DNA of 11,357 bases from Candidatus Acetothermia bacterium (GCA_003551325.1 PUMK01000173.1:1-11357), one strand, 5' to 3'. Counted from the first letter of the stretch, positions 1 to 9,466 are shown. Notes: generated by a model not told the origin, from the letters alone. Numbers and translations: made by a program.

Positions 1-1046
1 TGGAGCGTTGTGAGGGTGTGCATGGCGGCGCGCACGGAGAGAGGATTGGCGTTGTAGCAGTCGTCCAGAACCCAGCCGAACGGCGCCTTGCACAGATGTA
101 GCCGATGGGGCACCGGACGCACGCTCTCCATGGCTTTCGCGGCCGCCTTTGGGGCTACGCCCAAAGCCCAGGCAATGGCCAGTGCCCCACAGGCCAGCGT
201 GGCCACGTGCTCTCCCAGCAGGGGAAGCTTGACGCTAACGTTTCCCGAGGGCGTGTGGGCCACGAAGCTGACCCCTGACGGGTCGTCACCCTTCACATCC
301 AGGGGGCGGAAGTCAGCCCCCGGCCGGCGTCCGAATCGGAGGCAGAGTGCCCTACACCGCTGGATGCGTTCCCGCAGGTGTGGGTAGTCCCACCCCAACG
401 CAAGAGCGCCTTCCTCGGGCACCGCATCAGCCAGCTCCCACTTTGCCTCTGCCACATCCTCCACCGTTCCCACAGTGGCCAAGTGAGCCTCTCCGACGCC
501 GGTGATGATGCCTCCCCAGGGTCGTGCGAGATCGGCGAGGCGCCGTATCTCCCCTCGGGCGCTCATGCCAACTTCAAGCACCACCGCCTCTGCGTCGTCC
601 GGTACAGATAGGATCGAAAGGGGTACACCGACCTCGGTATTGTAGCTCTCCGGTGCGCGGTGCGTGCGGTAGCGCGCGCTGAGAGCAGCGGCCAGCAGTT
701 CCTTGGTGGTGGTTTTCCCAAACGAGCCGGTGATTCCCACCACAGGCACGGACAGTTGTCGGCGGCGCCAATCTGCCAACGACCACAACGCACGTTGCGC
801 GTCGTGCGTGAGCAGCAGGTTGTGCCCGGAACGAACCGGTCGTTCGACGAGCGCCCCCACAGCGCCGCGACTGAACGCCTCCTCGAGAAAAGCGTGACCT
901 TCGTGCTGTTCCCCTGGCAGTGCGATAAACAGGTCCCCTGGACCGACCTTGCGTGAATCGCATGCTGCCCCCGTGGCTACACAGGGCTCGCGAACTTCCC
1001 CCAGCCGCGCGCCGATCGCCTCGGCGGCCTGACGCAAGTCCCACAT
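1..1046 (-). CDS. murF: UDP-N-acetylmuramoyl-tripeptide--D-alanyl-D-alanine ligase (MurF), 3' end cut off by the window
   Basis: Cytoplasmic ATP-dependent ligase that adds D-Ala-D-Ala to the UDP-MurNAc-tripeptide, the last soluble step of peptidoglycan precursor synthesis. I translated the minus strand by hand from ATG at 1046 and found 348 open codons to the left edge; the family is about 450 residues, so roughly the last 100 are missing. The N-terminal Mur ligase domain shows DSRKVGPGDLFIALPGE (30-46). The ATP P-loop is GITGSFGKTTTKE (104-116), followed by NTEVGVP (136-142), LEVGM (157-161) and AKWEL (201-205), whose Lys202 matches the carbamylated lysine of Mur ligases. The hallmark DDCYNANP (328-335) lies near the cut. 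The ATG is one base past the stop of the S55 gene (TGAGATG), with a GGGAG ribosome site inside that gene, so translational coupling is likely. The family call is secure. Confidence 0.96.
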   Translation of the reverse strand, partial: MWDLRQAAEAIGARLGEVREPCVATGAACDSRKVGPGDLFIALPGEQHEGHAFLEEAFSRGAVGALVERPVRSGHNLLLTHDAQRALWSLADWRRRQLSVPVVGITGSFGKTTTKELLAAALSARYRTHRAPESYNTEVGVPLSILSVPDDAEAVVLEVGMSARGEIRRLADLARPWGGIITGVGEAHLATVGTVEDVAEAKWELADAVPEEGALALGWDYPHLRERIQRCRALCLRFGRRPGADFRPLDVKGDDPSGVSFVAHTPSGNVSVKLPLLGEHVATLACGALAIAWALGVAPKAAAKAMESVRPVPHRLHLCKAPFGWVLDDCYNANPLSVRAAMHTLTTL

Positions 1047-1047
1047 C

Positions 1048-2823
1048 TCAATCTCCCTGCTGCAGTGGGATGAGGATCGATACCTCACCGAACACCACAG
1101 CGTCATCGATCGAGGCTTCCTGCCCGTCCACACCCACCAGGTGTTCCATGCCTGTGAGCTCCGTGCGAGGATCGAGCATGAACAGTTCTACGGTGAGCAG
1201 GTTGTTCGGCGGGATGCGCTCGATGTAGCTGATCAGGTCTGAGAGCGACCGAATCTGCGGAGGGGCCTCGCCCTTCTCAGGCAGTCGTGGACCGCCGTAG
1301 GCCCGGAGTTCCACATAGGGGCCCGGAGCAAACGGCGGAATGAACACTTCGCCTGTCCAGTCCTGCACTTCACCCCGCCAGTCCTTGGCGTAGACTGTGA
1401 ACGCCACCGGGTCCCCGGGGGCGAATGCATCGCCATGGATGACGAGGTCGGTGATCTGTGTGGCTCGGAAATCGGGATGTACCTCGGCCGAGAGCTGAAC
1501 CTTCTCAAGGTCGGGATCAGCAAACTCGTTGTACTCAAGGATGTTCACGATCACCGCCGCTTCCCACGGGACGAACACCGCCACATCCTCTGTGGAGAGG
1601 AACACATTCTGTCGCGTGAGTGGTTCGGGCATGCCCGTACCCTCGATGGTGTAGCGCACTGTCACGGTCCCAGGCCCGACACGGTCGAGGGCGCGGTCGC
1701 TGGTCTCAAGACCGGCCATGAAGAACAGGAGGGCTTGTAGGCGAGGTTCCTGGACCATGATCGCGTTGAACGGGTGGCTTGTGAGGTCGGGACGCCCCAG
1801 GTCAACGACATCGAGGGCCAGCTCGATACCTGAGGGAACGAGATCCGTTCGTCCTCCGACAGCCGCCCATCGGTCAGCATAGACGCCGCCCTCTACAGGA
1901 CCAAGCGTGCCAAACTTGATGGGGGCATCGAGCTTGCTCACCGTATCCATGATGTGCGCCTGCGTAAGGAAATAGCGTGAAGGACCGGAGAACAGGAAAT
2001 GATGCCCCAGGGCAGCGACTGCGGTGCCCTGCACCTCGGTGATCGTCCCCAATCCGCCGATGACCATATCGCCCACCATCAGTCCCACGCCTACCGGTCC
2101 CCCGGGGCGGAACTCCCAGTCTTCGGAGGTCGAGACTCCCGGAGCCTGCAGCACCCTGGCAATACCCAGGTCGTGAAGCCCAGGCGTCGAACGGGCCCAT
2201 GAGGGCATCAACGCGGCCAGCGGTCCGTCGAGATCTCCCAAGGGAAAGCCGTGCTTCAGAACGTCAAGCGCTCTGTCGGACAGGCCGGCCACGATGACCG
2301 GAGCAGCAAGCGGCCAGCTGTAGCCGACGTGGCCAGACGGCCCGACGTGCGGCATGGTCCCATCCGGGTAGGGTAGCGTGGTTGGGCGGATGCGTGGTAT
2401 CTTGGGGTCGGGGACGATCTCCTCGGCGACTTCCGCAATGACCTTTGCGATATCGTCGATCGGTGTCACCAGGGCCAACTGACGGGTGCGGTCGGTCACC
2501 CAGACGAAGGCCCGAGACAACGCTCCCGCCAGGCGCCCGTCGAGGTACACGGGGCTTCCTGACATGCCAAACGCGATGCCCCCGGAACGTTCGATGGCCT
2601 CACCCGATGCATCGATCACGATGAACTGCTGACGCAATCCGGGTTCGGTCATCAGGGCGACAACTTCCACATCAAACCGGACCAGCTCCTGTCCGGCCAC
2701 TACGGTCAACCCGTATCCGGTCATACCTGGCGTGATCTCGTCGAGCGCGATGTACGCCTGGCCGAAGGCTCCCCAGCTGACAAGACCGATGATGGCCACG
2801 GCCACGGCGAACGACCGCCTCAT
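1048..2823 (-). CDS. secreted SpoIVB peptidase S55-domain protein, permuted motif order
   Basis: A 591-residue protein with a typical signal peptide (MRR, a hydrophobic stretch at about 5-20, then a small-residue region near GQA), so probably exported. Residues about 25-130 contain EITPGMTGYGLTVVAG (29-44), FGMSGSPVYLDGRLAGAL (85-102) and TPIDD (120-124). This is the serine half of the S55 family, with Ser88 or Ser90 the candidate nucleophile. A histidine half follows: GTITEVQGTAVAALGHHF (259-276), candidate His274. In B. subtilis SpoIVB the His precedes the Ser; here the order is reversed, as I recall for many S55-domain proteins in non-sporulating bacteria. Residues about 380-591 look beta-rich and I assign no domain. 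There is no recognisable PDZ. The ATG overlaps the sucC stop (ATGA) and is preceded by an AAGGGGA ribosome site. Protease activity is inferred only; a sensor or scaffold role is possible. Confidence 0.85.
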   Translation of the reverse strand: MRRSFAVAVAIIGLVSWGAFGQAYIALDEITPGMTGYGLTVVAGQELVRFDVEVVALMTEPGLRQQFIVIDASGEAIERSGGIAFGMSGSPVYLDGRLAGALSRAFVWVTDRTRQLALVTPIDDIAKVIAEVAEEIVPDPKIPRIRPTTLPYPDGTMPHVGPSGHVGYSWPLAAPVIVAGLSDRALDVLKHGFPLGDLDGPLAALMPSWARSTPGLHDLGIARVLQAPGVSTSEDWEFRPGGPVGVGLMVGDMVIGGLGTITEVQGTAVAALGHHFLFSGPSRYFLTQAHIMDTVSKLDAPIKFGTLGPVEGGVYADRWAAVGGRTDLVPSGIELALDVVDLGRPDLTSHPFNAIMVQEPRLQALLFFMAGLETSDRALDRVGPGTVTVRYTIEGTGMPEPLTRQNVFLSTEDVAVFVPWEAAVIVNILEYNEFADPDLEKVQLSAEVHPDFRATQITDLVIHGDAFAPGDPVAFTVYAKDWRGEVQDWTGEVFIPPFAPGPYVELRAYGGPRLPEKGEAPPQIRSLSDLISYIERIPPNNLLTVELFMLDPRTELTGMEHLVGVDGQEASIDDAVVFGEVSILIPLQQGD

Positions 2824-3944
2824 GGCTGTCCCCTTGCCAGCCTGACCGCTTGCTCGGCACCCTCCTCCATGGATGCAACGGAGACAAGCCCGGCCTGGCT
2901 CAGGATGTCCCGGCCCTCGGCGGCGTTGGTCCCGGTGAGCCGCACGACCACCGGTAGGTCGCTGGGAAGGGATTGGGTTGCCTGTCCAATCCCTTTGGCG
3001 ACCTCATCGCATCGTGTGATGCCACCGAACACGTTGATCAACAGCGCACGGAGCTTTCCCTCGCGGGTTACGATGTCGAGCGCTGTCTTCACCCTATCGG
3101 CGCGCGCTCCCCCGCCAATGTCCAAGAAGTTGGCCGATCGGCCGCCTGCCTGGGCCACAAGGTCCAGCGTGGCCATCACCAGTCCGGCTCCGTTGCCGAT
3201 GACCCCGATGTCGCCATCCAGGCGTACGTAGTGGAGCCCAGCTTCTGCGGCCTCCGTCTCCAGAGGATCGCTGTCGGCCTCGGCGAGCCCCTCGAACTGC
3301 GGGCCGGGTCGGTGATCCTCGTCGAGGATGACTTTGGCGTCGAGGGCCAAGAGACCTCTGTCCGTCTCCGCAAGAGGGTTGATCTCTACGAGCTGTGCTT
3401 CATAGTGAACAAACAACTGGTAGAGCTGCTGGGCCACTGTGCCCAACGCCTTGCGGACGCTGACTGGAGCTGGTTCGAGCAACCGCCGCAGCCGGAATGG
3501 GAGCACCCCTTCCAGCGCCGGTACGGGTACCTGCCGGATGTCGTCCGGCCGTGTTCGTGCAACCTCTTCGATGTCCACGCCGCCTGCTGCCGAGTAGATG
3601 AAGAGCGGACAGCGACGCTTGCGGTCAACGGTGATGCTCAGGTAGTGCTCTGTTTGAACCTGCGCTGCGGCCACCACGAGAAGCTCGCGCACGGGATAGC
3701 CCTTGACGTGCATGCTCAACAGGGCAGCGGCTTCGGCAGACGCTGCAGTCGGGTCGGAGGCGGTGCGGATGCCTCCGGCCTTTCCTCGCCCTCCCACCGG
3801 AACCTGTGCCTTGAGGACCACAGGAGCATCGATCTTCTGGGCAACCTCCCGGGCCTCTTGAGGGGTGCGGACCAACGCACCCGAGGGAACGGGAATGCCC
3901 GCCTGCGCCATCAGATCTCTTCCTTGCCATTCCAACAGGCGCAC
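2820..3944 (-). CDS. sucC: succinyl-CoA synthetase (ADP-forming) beta subunit-like protein
   Basis: ATP-grasp beta subunit of succinate-CoA ligase, which with an alpha subunit (SucD) interconverts succinyl-CoA and succinate with ATP formation. I place the start at GTG 3944: AAAGGAGGT lies just upstream, the protein then begins VRLLEWQGRDLMAQAGIPVP like the MNLHEYQAKQLF opening of E. coli SucC, and the length (374 aa) fits the 388-residue E. coli protein. The frame is open further upstream to 4094, but that part does not look like SucC. Motifs: VGGRGKAGG (50-58, ATP-grasp), AAGGVDIEEVA (119-129), LVEINPLAE (185-193) with LDAK (201-204) for metal and nucleotide, NGAGL (251-255), NFLDIGGGA (272-280) and NVFGGITRCD (304-313). 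No sucD is adjacent on either side. The related malate-CoA ligase beta subunit (MtkA) cannot be excluded. First gene of the operon with the S55 protein and murF. Confidence 0.9.
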   Translation of the reverse strand: MRLLEWQGRDLMAQAGIPVPSGALVRTPQEAREVAQKIDAPVVLKAQVPVGGRGKAGGIRTASDPTAASAEAAALLSMHVKGYPVRELLVVAAAQVQTEHYLSITVDRKRRCPLFIYSAAGGVDIEEVARTRPDDIRQVPVPALEGVLPFRLRRLLEPAPVSVRKALGTVAQQLYQLFVHYEAQLVEINPLAETDRGLLALDAKVILDEDHRPGPQFEGLAEADSDPLETEAAEAGLHYVRLDGDIGVIGNGAGLVMATLDLVAQAGGRSANFLDIGGGARADRVKTALDIVTREGKLRALLINVFGGITRCDEVAKGIGQATQSLPSDLPVVVRLTGTNAAEGRDILSQAGLVSVASMEEGAEQAVRLARGQP

Positions 3945-3969
3945 AGGACCTCCTTTGCGTTCGCCGTTG

Positions 3970-3998
3970 AGCATAACCGTCGAGGTGGTGGCCGGCCA
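3970..3998 (-). promoter_or_regulatory. candidate promoter of the sucC-S55-murF operon
   Basis: On the minus strand a TATGCT -10-like hexamer (3970-3975) sits 17 bases from a poor -35-like TGGCCG (3993-3998). Transcription would start near 3963, giving a leader of about 20 bases before GTG 3944. The -10 matches the consensus at four of six positions and the -35 at only three, so this is a weak call, supported mainly by its position and spacing. Confidence 0.3.
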
Positions 3999-4038
3999 GG
4001 GCCCCGAGGGGGGTCGATTGCCCACAAAGTCCGTCTCC

Positions 4039-5998
<1,960 letters not shown>

Positions 5999-6018
5999 GC
6001 TGCTGGGGCAGCTTCTGT
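5999..6018 (+). terminator. weak hairpin after gyrB
   Basis: Directly after the gyrB stop, GCTGC (5999-6003) and GCAGC (6008-6012) can form a 5-bp stem with a TGGG loop, followed by TTCTGT. The stem is short and the T tract poor, so intrinsic termination is only possible. Only 45 bases separate the ends of the convergent gyrB and mobB genes, so some read-through is expected if this is the only stop signal. Confidence 0.3.
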
Positions 6019-6043
6019 CCCGGTGGTGTACGCTGTGTGTCCG

Positions 6044-6523
6044 TCAGTCCTCGAGCAGATGATGCTCAAGGAAGTCGGCTACGTCCTCCGGATCCGTGGG
6101 AAGCACAGGAATGTCGTCCGGAAGGCGTGGCCGGTGATCGGTGACCACAGCGAGCACGGGGATGTGCCCGGCCAGAGGTTCCCCGGAGGCGTACACCTCG
6201 ATCTTCGGGAACGTCGATTCCTTGAAGCCCTCAAGGATCACAAGGTCGAGATCGTTCATGTGCTTCTTGACGAGCGTCTCCGTGCGGAGTTCATCGTGAT
6301 CCCATACAAGGGCACCTCCGGCGTCGGACAAGATCAGCACTCGTTCGGCACCCGCACGACGGAGAACGTACGAATCCTTCCCCGGGGCGTCGAGTTCCAC
6401 ATCGGGTGCGACGTGCTTTGCCGAGCCCACGCGTAGCCCTCGCGCTCGGAGAGCGGGGATCAACTGCCTGAGGAGCGTCGTCTTGCCAGAGTTGTGGTGC
6501 CCGATGAAGGCGATGGCCTTCAT
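6044..6523 (-). CDS. mobB: molybdopterin-guanine dinucleotide biosynthesis adaptor protein MobB
   Basis: Small cytoplasmic P-loop GTPase that in E. coli works with MobA in converting molybdopterin to the guanine dinucleotide form of the cofactor. The start is ATG 6523 (159 aa, usual for the family), with GGGAGGA a few bases upstream; the frame is open much further upstream, but that part runs through the aor gene. Motifs: Walker A GHHNSGKTT (8-16), SAKHVAPDVELDAPGKDSYVLRRAGA (34-59, the conserved KH...D.PGKDS..LR.AGA signature) and LDLVILEGFK (92-101, Walker B-like). It lies 10 bases downstream of aor, and its ribosome site abuts the aor stop codon, so the two are surely co-transcribed. No mobA is visible in the window. 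Confidence 0.93.
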   Translation of the reverse strand: MKAIAFIGHHNSGKTTLLRQLIPALRARGLRVGSAKHVAPDVELDAPGKDSYVLRRAGAERVLILSDAGGALVWDHDELRTETLVKKHMNDLDLVILEGFKESTFPKIEVYASGEPLAGHIPVLAVVTDHRPRLPDDIPVLPTDPEDVADFLEHHLLED

Positions 6524-6533
6524 GAATCCTCCC

Positions 6534-8378
6534 TCAGCGACGCAGTCGCCCGGTGAGTTCCCCGAGGCCTTCCGCTTCGAGGTGTTCATCGGTGGGGCCA
6601 TGGGTATCCCAACCGCGTAGCTCATAGTAGCGCCGCATCTCATCCTGGAATTCTTGAGGGTCAATGGGACGTCCCGCCGAGTTCCCTCGCGGCAAAGCCT
6701 CATGCAGTCGTGGTGGAAGCCCGTCGTGCTCAGCTGTGTATCCGCATAGGCCTGCGTAGAGACGCATAAGGTCGAGGTTACGCGCACCGATGGTCAGCAT
6801 ATCCTGCGGCGTGATCGGATCACCCGTGGCTGCGCCGAGCAGTTCACGAATCTCTGGGTAGTTGTAGCCGGGTCCGCTCGTGCTGTTGGTGAAGCAGCAC
6901 ATCACAAGCGCGTTGGTGAACGATCGCAGGTTCTCGTAGAGGACCGTGAGTGGTGCCTTGCCCTCAAGCCGGAACCGGTCCACGGCATCGTGGACCCCGA
7001 GCTCAGGAGTCGGAGCCTCGCGCTCCAGGAGGGTATCGTGTGTGCCCTCCATGTGCGTTGCTCCCCGTGGGCTCATGGCATAGGACAGGCCAAGTCCGAC
7101 CTTGCCTCGGGGTTCATGCATCGGGACCTCAACCCCCTTGATCGTCATCACGAAATCAGCGCCCACGGATCGCGCCCAGCTGTCCAATCCGTCGGCGATT
7201 GCGTCCCCCAAGCCCTCGCGCTCCCCGATCCTCCGGACCCAGTCCACCATGGCCTGACCGTCCCCCCAGGGGACCTGCTCGGAGATAAGGCCTCGTTCGG
7301 AAGCTTCCATCAGCGTGGCCACGGCTACGCCAGCGGAGATCGTGTCCAAGCCGTAGGCGTTGCACAGCTGGTTCGCCAGGGCAATTGCGGAGAGGTCAGA
7401 GACCCCGCACAGGGATCCCAAGGCCCCGAGGGTCTCGTACTCAGGGCCGCCGTACTCGGGGTCGACATGTTCGCCTGCGAACTTCGTGGTGACGACGCGC
7501 TTGCACCGGATGGGGCAGCCTGCGCAGGTATCCCTGTCCGTAAGGATGGTCTGTGCCATCCGCTCCCCACCAATCGCTTCCGCATTGTCGAACGTGCCCT
7601 CGCGGAAGTTCATCGTGGGCAGGATGCCGGTCTCGGAAAGGGAGGTCAGCCCACCCGCAGTGCCCAGACGCCCGAGTTGCTGGAACCCTGCGCCCTGCGC
7701 GAGCGCGCGGCCAAACGCCGCTCTCAACCGGGAGAACTCTTTAGGATGCGCCAGCGGCTTGTCCATGTGGCCTTGGACGGCGAACGCCTTGAGCTGCTTG
7801 CTGCCCATGACCGCTCCGAGTCCGGGCCTTCCTGCTGAGCGGTTGACATCATGCATCACACAAGCCATCTGCACCCCGCGCTCTCCCGCGGGGCCGATAC
7901 AGGCCACACGGACGCCGGGATGGCGCTCCTTCAGCCAGCGGTCCGTCTCCAGGCTGGGCTTTCCCCACAGCTCATCGGCAGGTCGAAGTTCGGGCTTGCC
8001 ATCCGCAAGCACGAGGTACACAGGTCTCGAGGAGCGTCCGCGGAAGACAACAGCGTCGACGCCCGAGCGCCCCAGTTCGTGACCCAGGAAGCCTCCCACG
8101 TAGGAGCAAGCGATGGACCCCGTCTTGGGGGACACGCTCATGACCACGTGACGACCTGCTCCGGCCAGGCCCGTCCCCTGGAACGGCCCGGTGGCGAACA
8201 CCAATGCGTTATCCGGACTCATGGCATTCGTACCCGGAGGCACAAGCTCTAGAAGGAGCCGGGCTGCAATGCCCCTTCCCCCAAGGTGTGTGAGGTACCA
8301 CGCCTGTGGGATCTCCTGCTTGCTCGCATCACCGCTCGAGAGGTCCACATCCAGATAGGTACCGAACCGGCTATGCAT
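6534..8378 (-). CDS. aor: aldehyde:ferredoxin oxidoreductase family protein (tungsten/molybdenum bis-pterin enzyme)
   Basis: Cytoplasmic enzyme of the AOR family, which oxidises aldehydes to carboxylic acids with ferredoxin, or runs in reverse, using a W- or Mo-bis-pterin and one [4Fe-4S] cluster. The 614 residues match the usual size (about 605 in Pyrococcus furiosus AOR). The N-terminal pterin-binding domain has HLGGRGIAARLL (31-42), AGAGRH (72-77), SYVGGFLGHELGRSGVDAVVFRG (92-114) and AGRPGLGAVMGSKQLKAFAV (182-201). Cluster ligands are Cys285, Cys288 and Cys292 (CAGCPIRC) plus Cys494, the same spacing as the P. furiosus enzyme. The NAYGLD motif (340-345) is present; the second pterin motif reads NALVMC (489-494), not the usual D..GLC. 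The start is ATG 8378, with GGGGGA 6 bases upstream. No separate iron-sulfur or flavin subunit is adjacent. The aldehyde substrate cannot be told from sequence. Confidence 0.94.
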   Translation of the reverse strand: MHSRFGTYLDVDLSSGDASKQEIPQAWYLTHLGGRGIAARLLLELVPPGTNAMSPDNALVFATGPFQGTGLAGAGRHVVMSVSPKTGSIACSYVGGFLGHELGRSGVDAVVFRGRSSRPVYLVLADGKPELRPADELWGKPSLETDRWLKERHPGVRVACIGPAGERGVQMACVMHDVNRSAGRPGLGAVMGSKQLKAFAVQGHMDKPLAHPKEFSRLRAAFGRALAQGAGFQQLGRLGTAGGLTSLSETGILPTMNFREGTFDNAEAIGGERMAQTILTDRDTCAGCPIRCKRVVTTKFAGEHVDPEYGGPEYETLGALGSLCGVSDLSAIALANQLCNAYGLDTISAGVAVATLMEASERGLISEQVPWGDGQAMVDWVRRIGEREGLGDAIADGLDSWARSVGADFVMTIKGVEVPMHEPRGKVGLGLSYAMSPRGATHMEGTHDTLLEREAPTPELGVHDAVDRFRLEGKAPLTVLYENLRSFTNALVMCCFTNSTSGPGYNYPEIRELLGAATGDPITPQDMLTIGARNLDLMRLYAGLCGYTAEHDGLPPRLHEALPRGNSAGRPIDPQEFQDEMRRYYELRGWDTHGPTDEHLEAEGLGELTGRLRR

Positions 8379-8401
8379 ATCGTATCCCCCTTTCCAGCAC
8401 C

Positions 8402-8430
8402 ATTCTACACGAGGACCGCGTGGACCTCAG
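8402..8430 (-). promoter_or_regulatory. promoter of the aor-mobB operon
   Basis: On the minus strand CTGAGG (8425-8430) and TAGAAT (8402-8407) are separated by 17 bases. The -10 matches five of six consensus positions. The -35 resembles the TTGAGG of the gyrB promoter in this window. Transcription would begin near 8395, about 17 bases before the aor ATG and just ahead of its ribosome site. Confidence 0.5.
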
Positions 8431-8450
8431 AGGGTGGCCGTTCGTACCAT
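8421..8450 (+). promoter_or_regulatory. candidate promoter of the hpnA-like gene
   Basis: TGGACC (8421-8426) and TACCAT (8445-8450), 18 bases apart, each match four of six consensus bases. A transcript starting near 8457 would carry the AGGAGG ribosome site (8470-8475) located 7 bases before ATG 8483. The -35 overlaps the -35 of the divergent aor promoter by two bases. Weak on its own; position supports it. Confidence 0.35.
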
Positions 8451-8482
8451 GGTGAGCGTGGGCATCGTGAGGAGGGCAAACG

Positions 8483-9466
8483 ATGAGGGCGTTGGTGACC
8501 GGTGGTACGGGGTTCCTGGGGGCAAACGTGGTTCGGGCTCTGCTCGAGGAGGGATGCAAGGTACGGGTGATGGCGCGTCGCCACGCGTCGAGAACGGCAT
8601 TGGCTGGCCTGGATGTGGAGTGGGCAGAAGGCGATCTTCTCTCTGCGTCGTCGGTCAGAAGGTCTGTCAAGGGTTGCCCGCTCGTCTTCCACGTGGCCGC
8701 GCGCTATGCGTTTGGCGGGGGCACGCCATCGGAGATGTACAGGGTCAACGTTGAGGGAACCCGATTGGTGCTTGAGGCAGCCCTCGATGCAGGTGTAGAG
8801 CGTGTTGTTCACACAAGCTCCGTGTCTGCGCTGGGTATGCATGACGACGGTCGTCCGGCCGACGAGGAGACGCCGGTGCGACCGGAGTACATTGTAGGTC
8901 ACTACAAGCGGAGCAAGTACCTGGCCGAACAGGTGGCCCTTGCGTTCTCCGCGCGGCTGCCCGTGGTAATTGTGAACCCCAGCTTCCCGGTTGGTGCTTG
9001 GGACACGAAACCAACCCCGACGGGCCAGGTGATCGTGGATTTCCTTCGGGGGAAGATGCCTGCCTACGTGGATACGGGTATGAACGTGGTTGATGCAGGC
9101 GATGTGGGCAAGGGCCACGTACTCGCTGCCGAACGGGGGCGTCCAGGAGAGCGGTACATCCTCGGTGGTGAGAACGTGACGATGCGGGAACTCCTTCGGC
9201 TTCTCGCGAGCATCAGTGGAATGCCTGCACCTCGATTGCGGCTCCCCTACCGACCCGTGCTGTGTCTCGCTCATCTGAACGCGCTGATGGTGCGCTTGAC
9301 GGGCCGGGGCAGCCGTAGGATGACACCGGAGACCCTGCGGATGTCCCGACATCGGATGTACTTCGATCCCCGTAAGGCTGTTGAGGAACTGGGCTTTCCC
9401 CGGACTCCGGCGCGCGATGCGTTGAGCGGGGCTGTAGCGTGGTTCAGAGAGCACGGGTACGCGTAG
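8483..9466 (+). CDS. hpnA: HpnA-type NAD(P)-dependent sugar epimerase/dehydratase (extended SDR)
   Basis: Extended short-chain dehydrogenase/reductase of 327 residues. The Rossmann nucleotide-binding motif is GGTGFLG (7-13), with Asp51 of EGDL following. The active site shows HTSS (110-113) and Tyr141-x3-Lys145 (HYKRSKYLAEQ). Stretches at 136-149 (IVGHYKRSKYLAEQ), 173-196 (from WDTKPTPTG to RGKMPAYVD) and 223-231 (ERYILGGEN) closely resemble the hopanoid-associated sugar epimerase HpnA as I know it. The start is ATG 8483, with AGGAGG 7 bases upstream. HpnA is usually found with hopanoid genes (hpnB-H, squalene-hopene cyclase); none is in this window, so the true substrate may be another sugar nucleotide or an aldehyde/ketone (dihydroflavonol-reductase-like). 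The subfamily match is good; the biological role is uncertain. It diverges from aor across about 100 bases. Confidence 0.85.
   Translation: MRALVTGGTGFLGANVVRALLEEGCKVRVMARRHASRTALAGLDVEWAEGDLLSASSVRRSVKGCPLVFHVAARYAFGGGTPSEMYRVNVEGTRLVLEAALDAGVERVVHTSSVSALGMHDDGRPADEETPVRPEYIVGHYKRSKYLAEQVALAFSARLPVVIVNPSFPVGAWDTKPTPTGQVIVDFLRGKMPAYVDTGMNVVDAGDVGKGHVLAAERGRPGERYILGGENVTMRELLRLLASISGMPAPRLRLPYRPVLCLAHLNALMVRLTGRGSRRMTPETLRMSRHRMYFDPRKAVEELGFPRTPARDALSGAVAWFREHGYA

Noticed and set aside
6990..7838. A 282-codon plus-strand frame opposite aor
   Set aside because: Shadow of the AOR gene, whose cluster cysteines and pterin motifs are intact on the minus strand.
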